Assembly: GCA_026398615.1 (NCBI GenBank)
Contig: JAPLSN010000032.1
Location: 40,225 to 104,224, forward strand
Direction: 5' to 3'
DNA length: 64,000 nt
DNA from: Spirochaetota bacterium
Lineage (GTDB): Bacteria > Spirochaetota > Spirochaetia > Treponematales > UBA12059
Under the pieces are notes generated by a model. It did not search any database and was not told the DNA's origin. It saw only the letters and a list, made by a program, of their open reading frames with translations. Below, piece after piece: positions 27,800 to 38,100 of this stretch. The position numbers were made by a program, and so were the translations under genes. Every line of letters starts with the position of its first letter. Positions within the stretch are counted from its first letter, which is position 1.

Positions 27800-28602
27800 C
27801 TAGCGGCCCTGCCTGCGCGTCACGATGCGCTCCCAGGAGGACGAGGAGGGGTAATCCGGGAATCTCCCGCCCCAGCTCCCGGGCGGGCTCGGCCCGGTGA
27901 GGAGCGAGGCGAGCTTCGCGAGGTAGTCGGCGCGGGGGATATCGCGGCCACCGAGGCTCTCGACGTGGGCGGTGCGAACCTGGCTGTCGACGAGTGCGAT
28001 GCCTTCGTCGAGGAGGCGCCAGACGAGCGGGATGAAGGCCGCCTTGGAAGCGTTGTCGGCCTTCGAGAACATCGACTCGCCGAAGAAAACCCGCCCGAGC
28101 GAGACGCCGTAACAGCCTCCCGCCAGTTCTCCGTCCAGCCATGCTTCCGCCGAATGCGCATAGCCGAGGCGGTGGAGTTCGACGTAGGCGTCGACCATGT
28201 CGCCGGTGATCCAGGTGCCTCGCTGTCCCGGCCTCGGCGCGCGCGAGCAGTTTTCGATGATTGCCCGGAAGTCGCGGTCCACGCTCAGCTCGAAACGCCC
28301 CTTCCTCAGGACCTTGCGCATGGACGCGGAGACGTGGAGCTCGAGGGGGTCGAGCACGAAGCGGGGGTCAGGGCTCCACCAGAGTATCGGGTCCTCGTCG
28401 TTGAACCAGGGGAAGATGCCCTGGGAGTAGGCGGACACGAGAAGGCCGGGGGAAAGGTTCCCGCCCATGCATACGATCCCGTGAGGATCGGCGCCCGACG
28501 GTTCGGGAAAGTCGAAGCGCATGTCGGGGGGCAGCTGCGGGAAGCGGGGGTCGTCCCTCGCGGGACGCGGACCCGGTCGCGTACCCGTATGGGGACGCGC
28601 CA

Positions 28603-28603
<1 letters not shown>
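27800..28603 (-). CDS. aat: leucyl/phenylalanyl-tRNA-protein transferase
   Basis: Adds Leu or Phe from charged tRNA to proteins with N-terminal Arg or Lys, creating N-degrons for ClpS/ClpAP. The 267-aa product has the family signatures GGNLSPGLLVSAYSQGIFPW, WWSPDPR, SAEAWLDGELAGGCYGV, FFGESMFS, and DSQVRTAHVESLGG near the end. It is somewhat longer than the usual ~230 residues, with an extra N-terminal ~35 and a short C-terminal tail. Its ATG overlaps the clpA stop by one base (TGATG), so it is co-translated with clpA. Confidence 0.95.
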
Positions 28604-30930
<2,327 letters not shown>

Positions 30931-30969
30931 ACGGTCCTTTGTCGACGGCGCCCGCACGCGGGCTCCGCT

Positions 30970-31281
30970 TCAAACTTTCTCGATGGCACAGCGGAGGGGG
31001 AAGCCGTTGGCCTTGGCCAGCCTGTGCACCTGTTCGGTTTTCGTCACCGCGATGTCGAAGGTGAAAGTCCCGACTACCCCGCGGCCTTTCCGGTGGACGT
31101 CGAACATGATCCGTTCGGCATCCACGCGGTTCTTGTGAAAAACGGTCATAAGCACGGCTACGACGAACTCCATGGTGGTATAATCGTCGTTCATGAGGAT
31201 CACGATAAACTCGTCCGGTTCCTGGACTTTTTCATCCTGGTGAACGAGCACGTCGCTGTCATAATGTAAGTCGCTTGCCAT
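30970..31281 (-). CDS. clpS: ClpS N-degron adaptor
   Basis: A 103-aa adaptor that binds proteins with N-terminal Leu, Phe, Tyr or Trp and hands them to ClpA. Conserved features: LMNDDYTTMEFVVAVLMTVF (the NDD-x-T-x-M degron pocket), then RIMFDVHRKGRGVVGTF and the Glu/Ala tail. The start is uncertain: ATG 31281 lacks a good Shine-Dalgarno and the frame stays open to 31530, but upstream residues do not look conserved. It is first in clpS-clpA-aat. Confidence 0.93.
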   Translation of the reverse strand: MASDLHYDSDVLVHQDEKVQEPDEFIVILMNDDYTTMEFVVAVLMTVFHKNRVDAERIMFDVHRKGRGVVGTFTFDIAVTKTEQVHRLAKANGFPLRCAIEKV

Positions 31282-31658
31282 GACGATGGCAATAAAATAC
31301 ACGTAAAGCCGTCCTGAAAACAAGTGGCGGGGGGGTTCGGGCTTCCCTGGCCTGTCTGCTGACCGCTTGACCGTGTTTTCGGCATCCATTACAATCCATT
31401 TGGCCTTTTCCCATGACCAAACGGGGAATCGGCAGGAGCGATATCGACCATGAGCAATTTCCAGTTGGCTTTCATGCGACGCACCCAGGGTGATGTCGGA
31501 GCCGACGGGAGTGGTCTGCCCTATGGTCAATGTGGAGATATTTGAGATATCGAAGCGAAAAAACCAACGCAGGCCGCCAGCGAGCGCGACCTGCGTTTTT
31601 TATCCGCCATACGCGGATGTAGCGGGCGTGCGCTGCAGTTCTTGAGGAGGAGTGCATC
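31282..31658. other. gene-free 377-bp gap between clpS and the ABC-F gene
   Basis: It contains the divergent control regions of clpS (minus) and the ABC-F gene (plus) and the hairpin listed at 31566. A frame continuous with clpS covers part of it on the minus strand. No -35/-10 pair that I would defend, no tRNA and no repeat was seen. GAGGAGG before ATG 31659 is a strong ribosome binding site. Confidence 0.5.
31566..31601 (+). terminator. Rho-independent terminator-like hairpin
   Basis: AACGCAGG (31566-31573) pairs with CCTGCGTT (31590-31597), with inner GC pairs in the 16-nt loop, followed by a T run to 31601. A-rich sequence on the other side could make it bidirectional. There is no plus-strand gene directly upstream, so it may act as an attenuator in the ABC-F leader or insulate the divergent promoters. 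Confidence 0.5.
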
Positions 31659-33524
31659 ATGCCGTTGATGGAATTTATCGGGGTAAGCAAGGATTTCGCG
31701 GGAAGTCCGGTGTTCTCCGGCGTTTCGTTCAAGGTGGAGCCCGGCGACAGGCTCGGGATCGTGGGGCCGAACGGATCGGGCAAATCCACGCTCCTGCGCA
31801 TCTTGACCGGGGAGGACGATGATTACCGGGGCACCGTGGTCCGGTCGCCCCGGCTCAAGTTCGGCTATGCCCCGCAGTATCCCGAGTTTCCCCCGGGCGC
31901 GACCTGCGTTGAAGCCGCCTGCGGCCCCGCCCTCGAACTGCGCGCGAGGCTGCGGGAACTGGAACATGTCATGGGCGGCGCGACGGGAAGGTCGCTGGAC
32001 GCCGCCCTGTCCGGATATGGCGTCATTCGCGAGGAATACGACGAACTCGGGGGCGACGACGCCGAAGAACGGGCGCGGCGGAAGCTGGACAAGGCGGGAC
32101 TGGGCGGGCGCTCGGACACCCCGGTGGACAAGCTGTCGGGCGGAGAACAGAACGTGCTAGCCCTCGTCAGGGCGCTGGCCGCCGATCCCGCCCTCCTCGT
32201 GCTCGACGAACCGGGCAACCACCTCGATTTCCGCGGCCTCGCCTGGCTCGAATCCTTCCTGGGAAACCTGCGCAGCGCCCTCGTCATCGTATCGCACGAC
32301 CGCATCCTCCTGGACCGTTCGGTGAAGCGAATCCTCGAGCTCGAAGGCGGAAGGGGGACCGTGTGGGCGGGCGGCTTCAGCCGGTACCGTCTCGAAAAGG
32401 GCAGGTCGCTGGCTTCGCAGGGCGCCGACTGGCAGGCCGACCGCAAGCGCATCGAGCGGCTCGAAGCCCTCGTGAAGCGTTTCAGGGAGATCGCGTCGAC
32501 CAGACCGGATCCCTCTTGGGGCAAGCGGCTCCGGGCGCGCGTGAGCCAGCTGGCGCGGGAAAAGGGAAAGGCGACGGAGCGACCCGAATCGGGAGGAAGC
32601 CGCATCACGGTGTCCTTCGCCAGGACCGATTCGCGATCCGACATCGCGATCGACGTCCGCGGGTATTCGCGCTCCTTCGGCGACCGGGTCCTCTTCGACG
32701 GCGCTTCCTTCGACCTGCTTGTCGGGGAACGGGTGGCGCTCGTCGGGCAGAACGGGTCGGGCAAGACCACCCTCGTCCGGGATCTCGTGGAGCGCGGGAG
32801 CTGGGACGACGACACGCTCCGGATAGGCCCGTCCCAGCGGATAGGCTACTGCGCGCAAGCCCAGGAAGTGTTCCGCAGGGATCGGACCATGCTCGCGGAG
32901 TTCGAAGCCCTCGGCGCCCTCGAAAGGGAAACCAGGGCCCTGCTCGGGAAATTCGGGTTTGGCTGGGGCGACTTGGACAAAACCCTGGGCAGCCTGTCGG
33001 GCGGCGAACTCAACCGCCTCCAGATCGCGCGCGCGGTGTTTCTCAAGGCCAATCTCCTCGTCCTCGACGAACCGACGAACCATCTGGACATCCCCTCGCG
33101 CGAAGCCGTGGAGGAAGGGCTCGAGGATTTCGACGGGACCATCCTCGTGGTTTCGCACGACCGCTGGTTCCTGGAGCGGACGACCGACCGCATCCTCTTC
33201 ATCGAAGACGGCCGCGTCCTGCCCTACGAGGGATCCTTCGCGGAGTTCATGAGGGACAAGGCGCCGCCCTTCGTCCAGGGCGTTTCGAAGGGCATGGAAT
33301 CCCGCGGCCGCCGGGTGGGAAAGAACGGTTCCGCCCGCGCGGACGAAAGGAGTCCGGCTTTTCTGGAGGAACGCATCGTGGCGCTGGAGCGCAAAAAGGC
33401 CGGGCTGGAGCGTACGGTCGCCGCGGCGGTCGCGTCCAGGGAGTACGCCGACGCGTCGAAACGATCGACGGACCTGGCCAGGGTCAATGACATGATCGAA
33501 AAACTGTACGCACAATGGCGATGA
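31659..33524 (+). CDS. ABC-F family ATPase (ribosome-associated)
   Basis: A 621-aa soluble protein with two ABC domains and no membrane segment. The first has GPNGSGKS near 36 and LSGGEQN; the second has GQNGSGKT near 367 and LSGGELNRLQIARA, followed by DEPTNHLDIPS. A charged helical linker (~250-300) joins them and a C-terminal coiled coil (about 565-620) follows. ABC-F proteins bind the ribosomal E site and regulate translation or protect from antibiotics; the Uup/EttA/resistance subtype cannot be decided here. The start is fixed by GAGGAGG. Note LDEPGNHLDFR in domain 1, with Gly for the usual Thr. Confidence 0.92.
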   Translation: MPLMEFIGVSKDFAGSPVFSGVSFKVEPGDRLGIVGPNGSGKSTLLRILTGEDDDYRGTVVRSPRLKFGYAPQYPEFPPGATCVEAACGPALELRARLRELEHVMGGATGRSLDAALSGYGVIREEYDELGGDDAEERARRKLDKAGLGGRSDTPVDKLSGGEQNVLALVRALAADPALLVLDEPGNHLDFRGLAWLESFLGNLRSALVIVSHDRILLDRSVKRILELEGGRGTVWAGGFSRYRLEKGRSLASQGADWQADRKRIERLEALVKRFREIASTRPDPSWGKRLRARVSQLAREKGKATERPESGGSRITVSFARTDSRSDIAIDVRGYSRSFGDRVLFDGASFDLLVGERVALVGQNGSGKTTLVRDLVERGSWDDDTLRIGPSQRIGYCAQAQEVFRRDRTMLAEFEALGALERETRALLGKFGFGWGDLDKTLGSLSGGELNRLQIARAVFLKANLLVLDEPTNHLDIPSREAVEEGLEDFDGTILVVSHDRWFLERTTDRILFIEDGRVLPYEGSFAEFMRDKAPPFVQGVSKGMESRGRRVGKNGSARADERSPAFLEERIVALERKKAGLERTVAAAVASREYADASKRSTDLARVNDMIEKLYAQWR

Positions 33525-33596
33525 GCTTCCGTCATGGGCCGGAACGTCCCGGCACCTTGGATGTGGCGCGACCGGGGGCATGAGAGGGCGCAGGTA

Positions 33597-33626
33597 TTGA
33601 ACCCTTCCCGGAGGGCGTGCTACGCT
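33597..33626 (+). promoter_or_regulatory. sigma-70-type promoter for the cation-efflux gene
   Basis: TTGAAC (33597-33602), 18-bp spacer, TACGCT (33621-33626), ~30 bp before ATG 33657. A short leader is implied. Confidence 0.45.
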
Positions 33627-33656
33627 CGCCGGATTGCCCGGGAGGCAGGATAGACC

Positions 33657-34631
33657 ATGCTCGATCGTTCAACCATGCTCAGGAGGGCGTCCGTCATCGC
33701 CATCTCGGGCAACGCGATCCTCGCCTTCGCCAAGATCACCGTCGGCATCGTCGCTGGCAGCCTCGCGGTGGTTTCCGACGGCGTCGATTCTTCCACGGAC
33801 GTCGCCATTGCCTTCATGACGCTCGTGGCCGCGCGAGTGGCCTTCAAGCCCGGCGACCGCGAGCATCCCTACGGGCATTCGCGGGCGGAAACCGTGGCCA
33901 CCGCGCTCCTCGCCTTCATCGTTTTCTTCGCCGGCAGCCAGCTCCTGCTCGCGGCGGCCGGCGGGCTCCTGTCCGGCGAGCGGCCCGAAATGCCCGGCAC
34001 GATCGCAGTCTGGGTCACCATGGTGTCCATCCTCGGGAAGCTCGCGCTCGCGTGGAGCCAGTTCCACTACGGGAAGCTCGCCAAGTCGGGCATGCTCGTC
34101 GCCAACGGGAAGAACATGCAAGGCGACGTGGTCACTTCGATCGCCGTGCTCGTCGGACTGGGAGCGAGCTTCGGCCTCGGCCTTCCCGTGCTGGACCGGG
34201 TGCTCGCCCTGCTCGTGTCGCTCTGGATCATCAAGAACGCCATCGGCATCTTCCTCGAGGCGAACACGGAACTCATGGACGGCACGAGCGACCACGGCCC
34301 CTATGCCGAAGTCTTCGGCGCGATCGCCACGGTCCGCGCAGCGGGGAACCCGCACCGCACGAGGATACGCCGGCTCGGCTCCTTCCTCATCGTGGATACC
34401 GATATCGAGGTGGCTCCCGACATAACCGTGTCGGCCGCCCACGTTATCGCCATCGAGGTCGAACAGGCCATCAAGGACCGGCTCCCGGAAGTATACGACG
34501 TCATCGTCCACGTCGAGCCGGTCGGGAACCTCGAGGATGACGAGCGCTATGGCCTTACCCCGGGTGACGGCGAGGGCGACGCTGTGGCGGTCAAAACGGC
34601 GCCCGGGAGCGAGGCGGGCCGGGATGCTTGA
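33657..34631 (+). CDS. cation diffusion facilitator (CDF) transporter
   Basis: A 324-aa inner-membrane divalent-metal/proton antiporter with about six transmembrane helices (12-200) and a cytoplasmic C-terminal domain (~210-300; HVIAIEVEQAIKDRLPEVYDVIVHVEP). The transport site reads D-S-S-T-D in helix 2 (SDGVDSSTD) and N-M-Q-G-D in helix 5. Zinc-type members carry His in helix 5; Asn/Asp pairs are associated with manganese transporters, so Mn2+ export is plausible but unproven. The HPYGHSRAE motif is intact. A poorly conserved ~25-residue tail overlaps the thrS promoter. Confidence 0.88.
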   Translation: MLDRSTMLRRASVIAISGNAILAFAKITVGIVAGSLAVVSDGVDSSTDVAIAFMTLVAARVAFKPGDREHPYGHSRAETVATALLAFIVFFAGSQLLLAAAGGLLSGERPEMPGTIAVWVTMVSILGKLALAWSQFHYGKLAKSGMLVANGKNMQGDVVTSIAVLVGLGASFGLGLPVLDRVLALLVSLWIIKNAIGIFLEANTELMDGTSDHGPYAEVFGAIATVRAAGNPHRTRIRRLGSFLIVDTDIEVAPDITVSAAHVIAIEVEQAIKDRLPEVYDVIVHVEPVGNLEDDERYGLTPGDGEGDAVAVKTAPGSEAGRDA

Positions 34632-34657
34632 CGAAAAGCCCCCCACGGCGGGATACT
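34628..34657 (+). promoter_or_regulatory. sigma-70-type promoter of the thrS T-box leader
   Basis: TTGACG (34628-34633), 18-bp spacer, GATACT (34652-34657). The -35 box overlaps the end of the CDF gene. Initiation near 34664 would start the RNA just before the first T-box structural element. Confidence 0.55.
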
Positions 34658-34663
34658 GACCGC

Positions 34664-34980
34664 ACAGGCATCGATGGAGAAAAGTAGGCGGCATACGGCG
34701 TCGACAGAGAGGATCCCCGCGGCTGAGAGGGATCCGTCGCGCGCGCCGTCGAAGACCCCTCCTGAGCCGTTTCCGTGAACGCGCCGCCGGACCAGGCGGC
34801 TCCGGTAATGGGAACCGGTCGCCCGGCGGACAAGAACCGGACGCGCGGAGAGCGCCCTGCGCTTCCTGCGAAAGCCCCCCGTCAGCGGGCGAAGAGCGCG
34901 GCCCCCGTCATGGGGCGCCGAAGTAAGGTGGTACCGCGGACCCCTTGCCGGCAGAGCCGGCGCCGCCGGACAGACCGGCG
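34664..34980 (+). promoter_or_regulatory. T-box riboswitch, threonine specifier, controlling thrS
   Basis: Elements in canonical order: the AGTA motif (34683-34686); a Stem I arm with ACGGCG pairing to CGCCGT; an apical hairpin GGATCCC/GGGATCC with AGAGAGG; and the specifier-loop text GAAG-ACC-CCTCCTGAG (34751-34766). There the codon ACC (Thr, 34755-34757) takes the place seen in characterised leaders (GAAA-codon-xUUCUUGAG). The T-box itself is AAGTAAGGTGGTACCGCGG (34921-34939); its TGGT can pair with a tRNA 3' end ACCA. Hairpins follow (GCCGCCGG/CCGGCGGC 34960-34980; CCCGGCG/CGCCGGG 35039-35062) but without a strong T run, so termination versus translation control is open. Uncharged tRNA-Thr should switch thrS on. 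Confidence 0.93.
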
Positions 34981-35132
34981 GCATGGAGCTCTCGTCGAGA
35001 GCCCCTTCGGAGTTCGTCCTTACGCTCGGGGAACCTTTCCCGGCGTATCGACGCGCGCCGGGGGGGCTTTCCAATTCCATGGTCGTCCTTCGCCCCCGAA
35101 ACGGGATGGCGACGGACGAAGAGGAGTACCGC

Positions 35133-36863
35133 ATGTCATCCAGGGTCGAAACCATCAGGCACTCGGCGAGCCATGTCATGGCCGAAGCCGTCCTCAAGCT
35201 CTACCCGGGAACCAGGCTGGGGATCGGGCCGTCCATCGAGAACGGCTTCTACTATGATTTCCAGCTTCCTGCCCCGATCCAGAACGAGGATCTCGCCGCG
35301 ATCGAAAAGGAAATGCGCCGCATCGTCGCTTCCGGCGCGGAATTCTCGCGCAGGGAACTGTCGAAGGACGAGGCGAAGAAGCTCTTCGCCGAACAGCCTT
35401 TCAAGCTCGAACTGATCGACGGCCTCGAGGACGGGACCATTTCGGTCTACGAACAGGATGGCTTCGTCGATCTCTGCCGCGGTCCCCACGTCGCGACCAC
35501 CCGCGAGATCCGCCCGGACGCGTTCCGGCTCCAGACCGTCGCCGGCGCCTACTGGCGCGGGGACGAAAAGCGGCCGATGCTGACCCGCATCTACGCGATC
35601 GCCTTCGAGAGCAAGGGCGAACTCGAAGCCCACCTCAAGATGCTGGAAGAGGCGGAGAAGCGCGACAACCGCCGCCTGGGCAAGGAGCTGGACCTCTTTT
35701 CGACCCACGAGGAAGCGGGACCCGGGCTCATCTACTGGCATCCCAAGGGCGGCCGCTTCAGGGTGGAGCTCGAAAACTGGTGGCGGGACGAGCACTACCG
35801 GAACGGCTACGAGATCCTCTTCACCCCGCACATCGGGAAAAGCTGGCTCTGGGAAACCTCGGGCCACCTCGGCTTCTACAAGGGGAACATGTATTCGCCG
35901 ATGCAGATCGACGAGAACGATTATTACGTGAAGCCGATGAACTGCCCCTTCCACATCATGATCTACAAGACCAACGCCCATTCCTACCGCGATCTCCCCC
36001 TCCGTTGGGCGGAACTCGGGACCGTGTACCGCTACGAACGCTCCGGCGTGCTCCACGGCCTCATGCGGGTGCGCGGGTTCACACAGGATGACGCACACAT
36101 CATCTGCACCCCCGAGCAGGTGGAAGACGAGATCGCAGAGGTACTGCGCTTCAGCCTCCACATGTGGAAGACTCTCGGCTTCAAGGACATCAAGGCCTAC
36201 CTCGCCACCAAGCCGGCGGAATCGGTCGGCGAGCCCGCTCGATGGGAGCAGGCCCTGGTCTCGCTCCGCAAGGCCATCGAGAAGGAGGGCCTCGCCTACG
36301 AGGTGGACGAGGGGGGCGGCGCCTTCTACGGGCCGAAGATCGACCTCAAGATCAAGGACGCGATCGGCCGCGAGTGGCAGATGACCACGATCCAGTTCGA
36401 CTTCAACATGTCCGAACGCTTCGACATGACCTATGTCGCCGCTGACGGTACGCACAAGCGCCCGTACATGGTGCACCGAGCCCTGCTCGGCTCGCTGGAG
36501 CGCTTCTTCGGCGTCTTCATCGAAAACTACGCGGGAGCCTTTCCCCTCTGGCTCTGTCCCGAACAGGCGGTCGTCATCCCCGTCGCGCAGGCCTTCGACG
36601 AGTACGCGAAGAAAACCGCCGCTGCCCTCAAGGCGTCGGGCATCAGGGCGAAAGCGGACCTCTCGGATTCGCGCATGAACGCCAAGATCCGCGACGCCCA
36701 GAACCAGAAAATCCCCTACATGCTGGTGGTAGGGCAGAAGGAATCCGACTCAGGCGCCGTCTCCGTGCGCTACCGCGACGGCAGGCAGGAAGCAGACGTC
36801 AAACTCGACGCGTTCATGGAGCGCGCCCTCGGCAAGATCCGTGACAGGTCCCTCGATCTCTGA
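35133..36863 (+). CDS. thrS: threonyl-tRNA synthetase (no TGS domain)
   Basis: Charges tRNA-Thr. The 576-aa protein begins directly with the editing domain: HSASH (H-x3-H) near residues 9-13 and CRGPHV near 120, then the class II catalytic core with PMNCPFH (zinc Cys), RYERSG, FTQDDAHI and a C-terminal anticodon-binding domain. The N-terminal TGS domain (about 60 residues in most bacterial ThrRS) is missing. GAGGAG nine bases before ATG 35133 fixes the start. The frame continues upstream, but that region is T-box leader. A T-box at 34664-34980 controls it. Confidence 0.96.
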   Translation: MSSRVETIRHSASHVMAEAVLKLYPGTRLGIGPSIENGFYYDFQLPAPIQNEDLAAIEKEMRRIVASGAEFSRRELSKDEAKKLFAEQPFKLELIDGLEDGTISVYEQDGFVDLCRGPHVATTREIRPDAFRLQTVAGAYWRGDEKRPMLTRIYAIAFESKGELEAHLKMLEEAEKRDNRRLGKELDLFSTHEEAGPGLIYWHPKGGRFRVELENWWRDEHYRNGYEILFTPHIGKSWLWETSGHLGFYKGNMYSPMQIDENDYYVKPMNCPFHIMIYKTNAHSYRDLPLRWAELGTVYRYERSGVLHGLMRVRGFTQDDAHIICTPEQVEDEIAEVLRFSLHMWKTLGFKDIKAYLATKPAESVGEPARWEQALVSLRKAIEKEGLAYEVDEGGGAFYGPKIDLKIKDAIGREWQMTTIQFDFNMSERFDMTYVAADGTHKRPYMVHRALLGSLERFFGVFIENYAGAFPLWLCPEQAVVIPVAQAFDEYAKKTAAALKASGIRAKADLSDSRMNAKIRDAQNQKIPYMLVVGQKESDSGAVSVRYRDGRQEADVKLDAFMERALGKIRDRSLDL

Positions 36864-37209
36864 CCTTCTGTACCGCGAAGTCCACGAAGGAAACGAAGAT
36901 CACGAGGGAAGACAAAGAGGTCGAGGGAGAAGAGGAACGCGGGATGCCACAATACGCGATCTTCGTGAAATGCGGATGAAAAAGAGCGACCGTACCCGAT
37001 GCTGCAACTTTCCGGCACGAGCGCGGCGTGGAAGTGAATGAACCCGTCCTGTCCAGTTCCCGTACGCTTCACCGCCGCATCAATCCCGGTAGAGCCCCCG
37101 TCCGGGTCGGTCCGACGAATGCCCCGCCGCCGCGAAAATTGCGAATCCTCGTCGGGTGCCTTCCGCGATACCTTGCACAAGGCCGGCCGCTTCAAGTATC
37201 GTGCCCGGC
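36864..37209. other. 346-bp gap between thrS and the DUF1361 gene
   Basis: The first ~110 bp hold the CACGAAGG-type element listed at 36870. The rest contains no gene I can support, and no clear promoter was seen for the next gene. In-frame GTG (37156) offers an 18-residue-longer start for that gene. Confidence 0.4.
36870..36970. repeat. second CACGAAGG-type intergenic element
   Basis: Begins TACCGCGAAGTCCACGAAGG and continues with AAACGAAGATCACGAGGG and GACAAAGAGG, matching the left arm of the element at 23015-23190 in spacing and wording (ACCACGGAAACATGGAGTCA). A short inverted copy follows: ACGAAGATC (36893-36901) against GATCTTCGT (36958-36966). It lies directly after the thrS stop. Confidence 0.5.
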
Positions 37210-37923
37210 ATGCGGGACACGGCACGATTCAGGAAGGATATCGCCTCGCTCAGCCTCGTGCTGGGTCTGGCGTCCGCCGCCTGCATCCTCATGTTTTTCG
37301 TCCGCTTCGCCGTCACCGGCAGGGCGCTGTACGGCTTCCTCGTCTGGAACCTTTTCCTCGCCGGGGTGCCCTACCTCATCGCGCTCGGAGTCCTCACGGC
37401 GGAGCGGAGAATGACAGGCCCACGCCCGCGCGCGATCATCGTCATGGCGCTCTCGGTTCTCTGGCTCATCTTCTACCCGAACGCACCCTACCTCTTCACG
37501 GATTTCATCTACATCTTCAGGCGGACCTTTCTCTGGCGCGCTCCCATCGTTCCCATCGTTCCCGTCGGCCTGGAGGCGCTCGTCTGGTTCGATATCGTGA
37601 TGAGCTCGGCATTCGCCTTCATCGGCCACTTCATCGGACTTGTCTCCATCTACCTCATCCAGGCCTCGCTGCGCGCCGTGGCCGGCCGGAGCGTCGCATG
37701 GGCTTCCGTCGTGCTCGCGATGCTGCTCTCCGGATTCGGCATCTACCTCGGGCGTTTTTCCCGGCTCAATTCCTGGGACCTGCTCGTCAGGCCCTACCAC
37801 GCCTTCCCGGAGATCTTTTCAAGCCTCGGAGACGCCAAGGCCCTGCTCTTTTCCGCCGCGTTCAGCCTCTTCGTCGGGGTCACCTACCTCATGCTCTACG
37901 CCTTCAAGCGAGTCGAACCCTGA
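37210..37923 (+). CDS. DUF1361 integral membrane protein
   Basis: A 237-aa membrane protein with about six or seven transmembrane helices. Signature segments of the DUF1361 family are present: FYPNAPYLFTDF near 93-104 and FSRLNSWDLLVRP near 180-192. The function of the family is unknown. ATG 37210 gives a short N-terminus (MRDTARFRKDIAS) before helix 1; the Shine-Dalgarno is weak and a GTG at 37156 is possible. It is the last plus-strand gene before the transporter locus, ending at a hairpin-rich convergent gap. Confidence 0.85.
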   Translation: MRDTARFRKDIASLSLVLGLASAACILMFFVRFAVTGRALYGFLVWNLFLAGVPYLIALGVLTAERRMTGPRPRAIIVMALSVLWLIFYPNAPYLFTDFIYIFRRTFLWRAPIVPIVPVGLEALVWFDIVMSSAFAFIGHFIGLVSIYLIQASLRAVAGRSVAWASVVLAMLLSGFGIYLGRFSRLNSWDLLVRPYHAFPEIFSSLGDAKALLFSAAFSLFVGVTYLMLYAFKRVEP

Positions 37924-38056
37924 GAATCCGCGCGAGCGAAGCCCGCGAAAGGCCCCTCCTTCCCCAAAACACGACCAGGAGCTCCGCCCCGCGCGAACCT
38001 TGGTTCGCGAAGACCCCGGTTCGCATGGGGACGGAACGCTTGCGACCGGAAACGAG

Positions 38057-38081
38057 AACCCCGGGGCCGAAGCCCCGGGTT
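38057..38081. terminator. GC-rich hairpin between convergent genes
   Basis: A strong stem CCCGGGGC-CGAA-GCCCCGGG with a stable tetraloop and AA/TT closing bases, in the 177-bp convergent gap. A second perfect palindrome CGCGAACC-TT-GGTTCGCG lies near 37990-38010. Neither has a T run, so they may be weak terminators or RNA-stabilising ends for both transcripts. Confidence 0.45.
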
Positions 38082-38100
38082 CGATGGAGGGATGGACGGG

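Noticed and set aside
34983..35132. N-terminal extension of ThrRS as a translated 50-residue segment
   Set aside because: The stretch overlaps the T-box expression platform, does not resemble a TGS domain, and a proper GAGGAG lies before ATG 35133.
37985..38012. CGCGAACC-TT-GGTTCGCG as an attachment site or operator
   Set aside because: Located between convergent genes beside a second GC hairpin; terminator-like RNA structure is the simpler reading.
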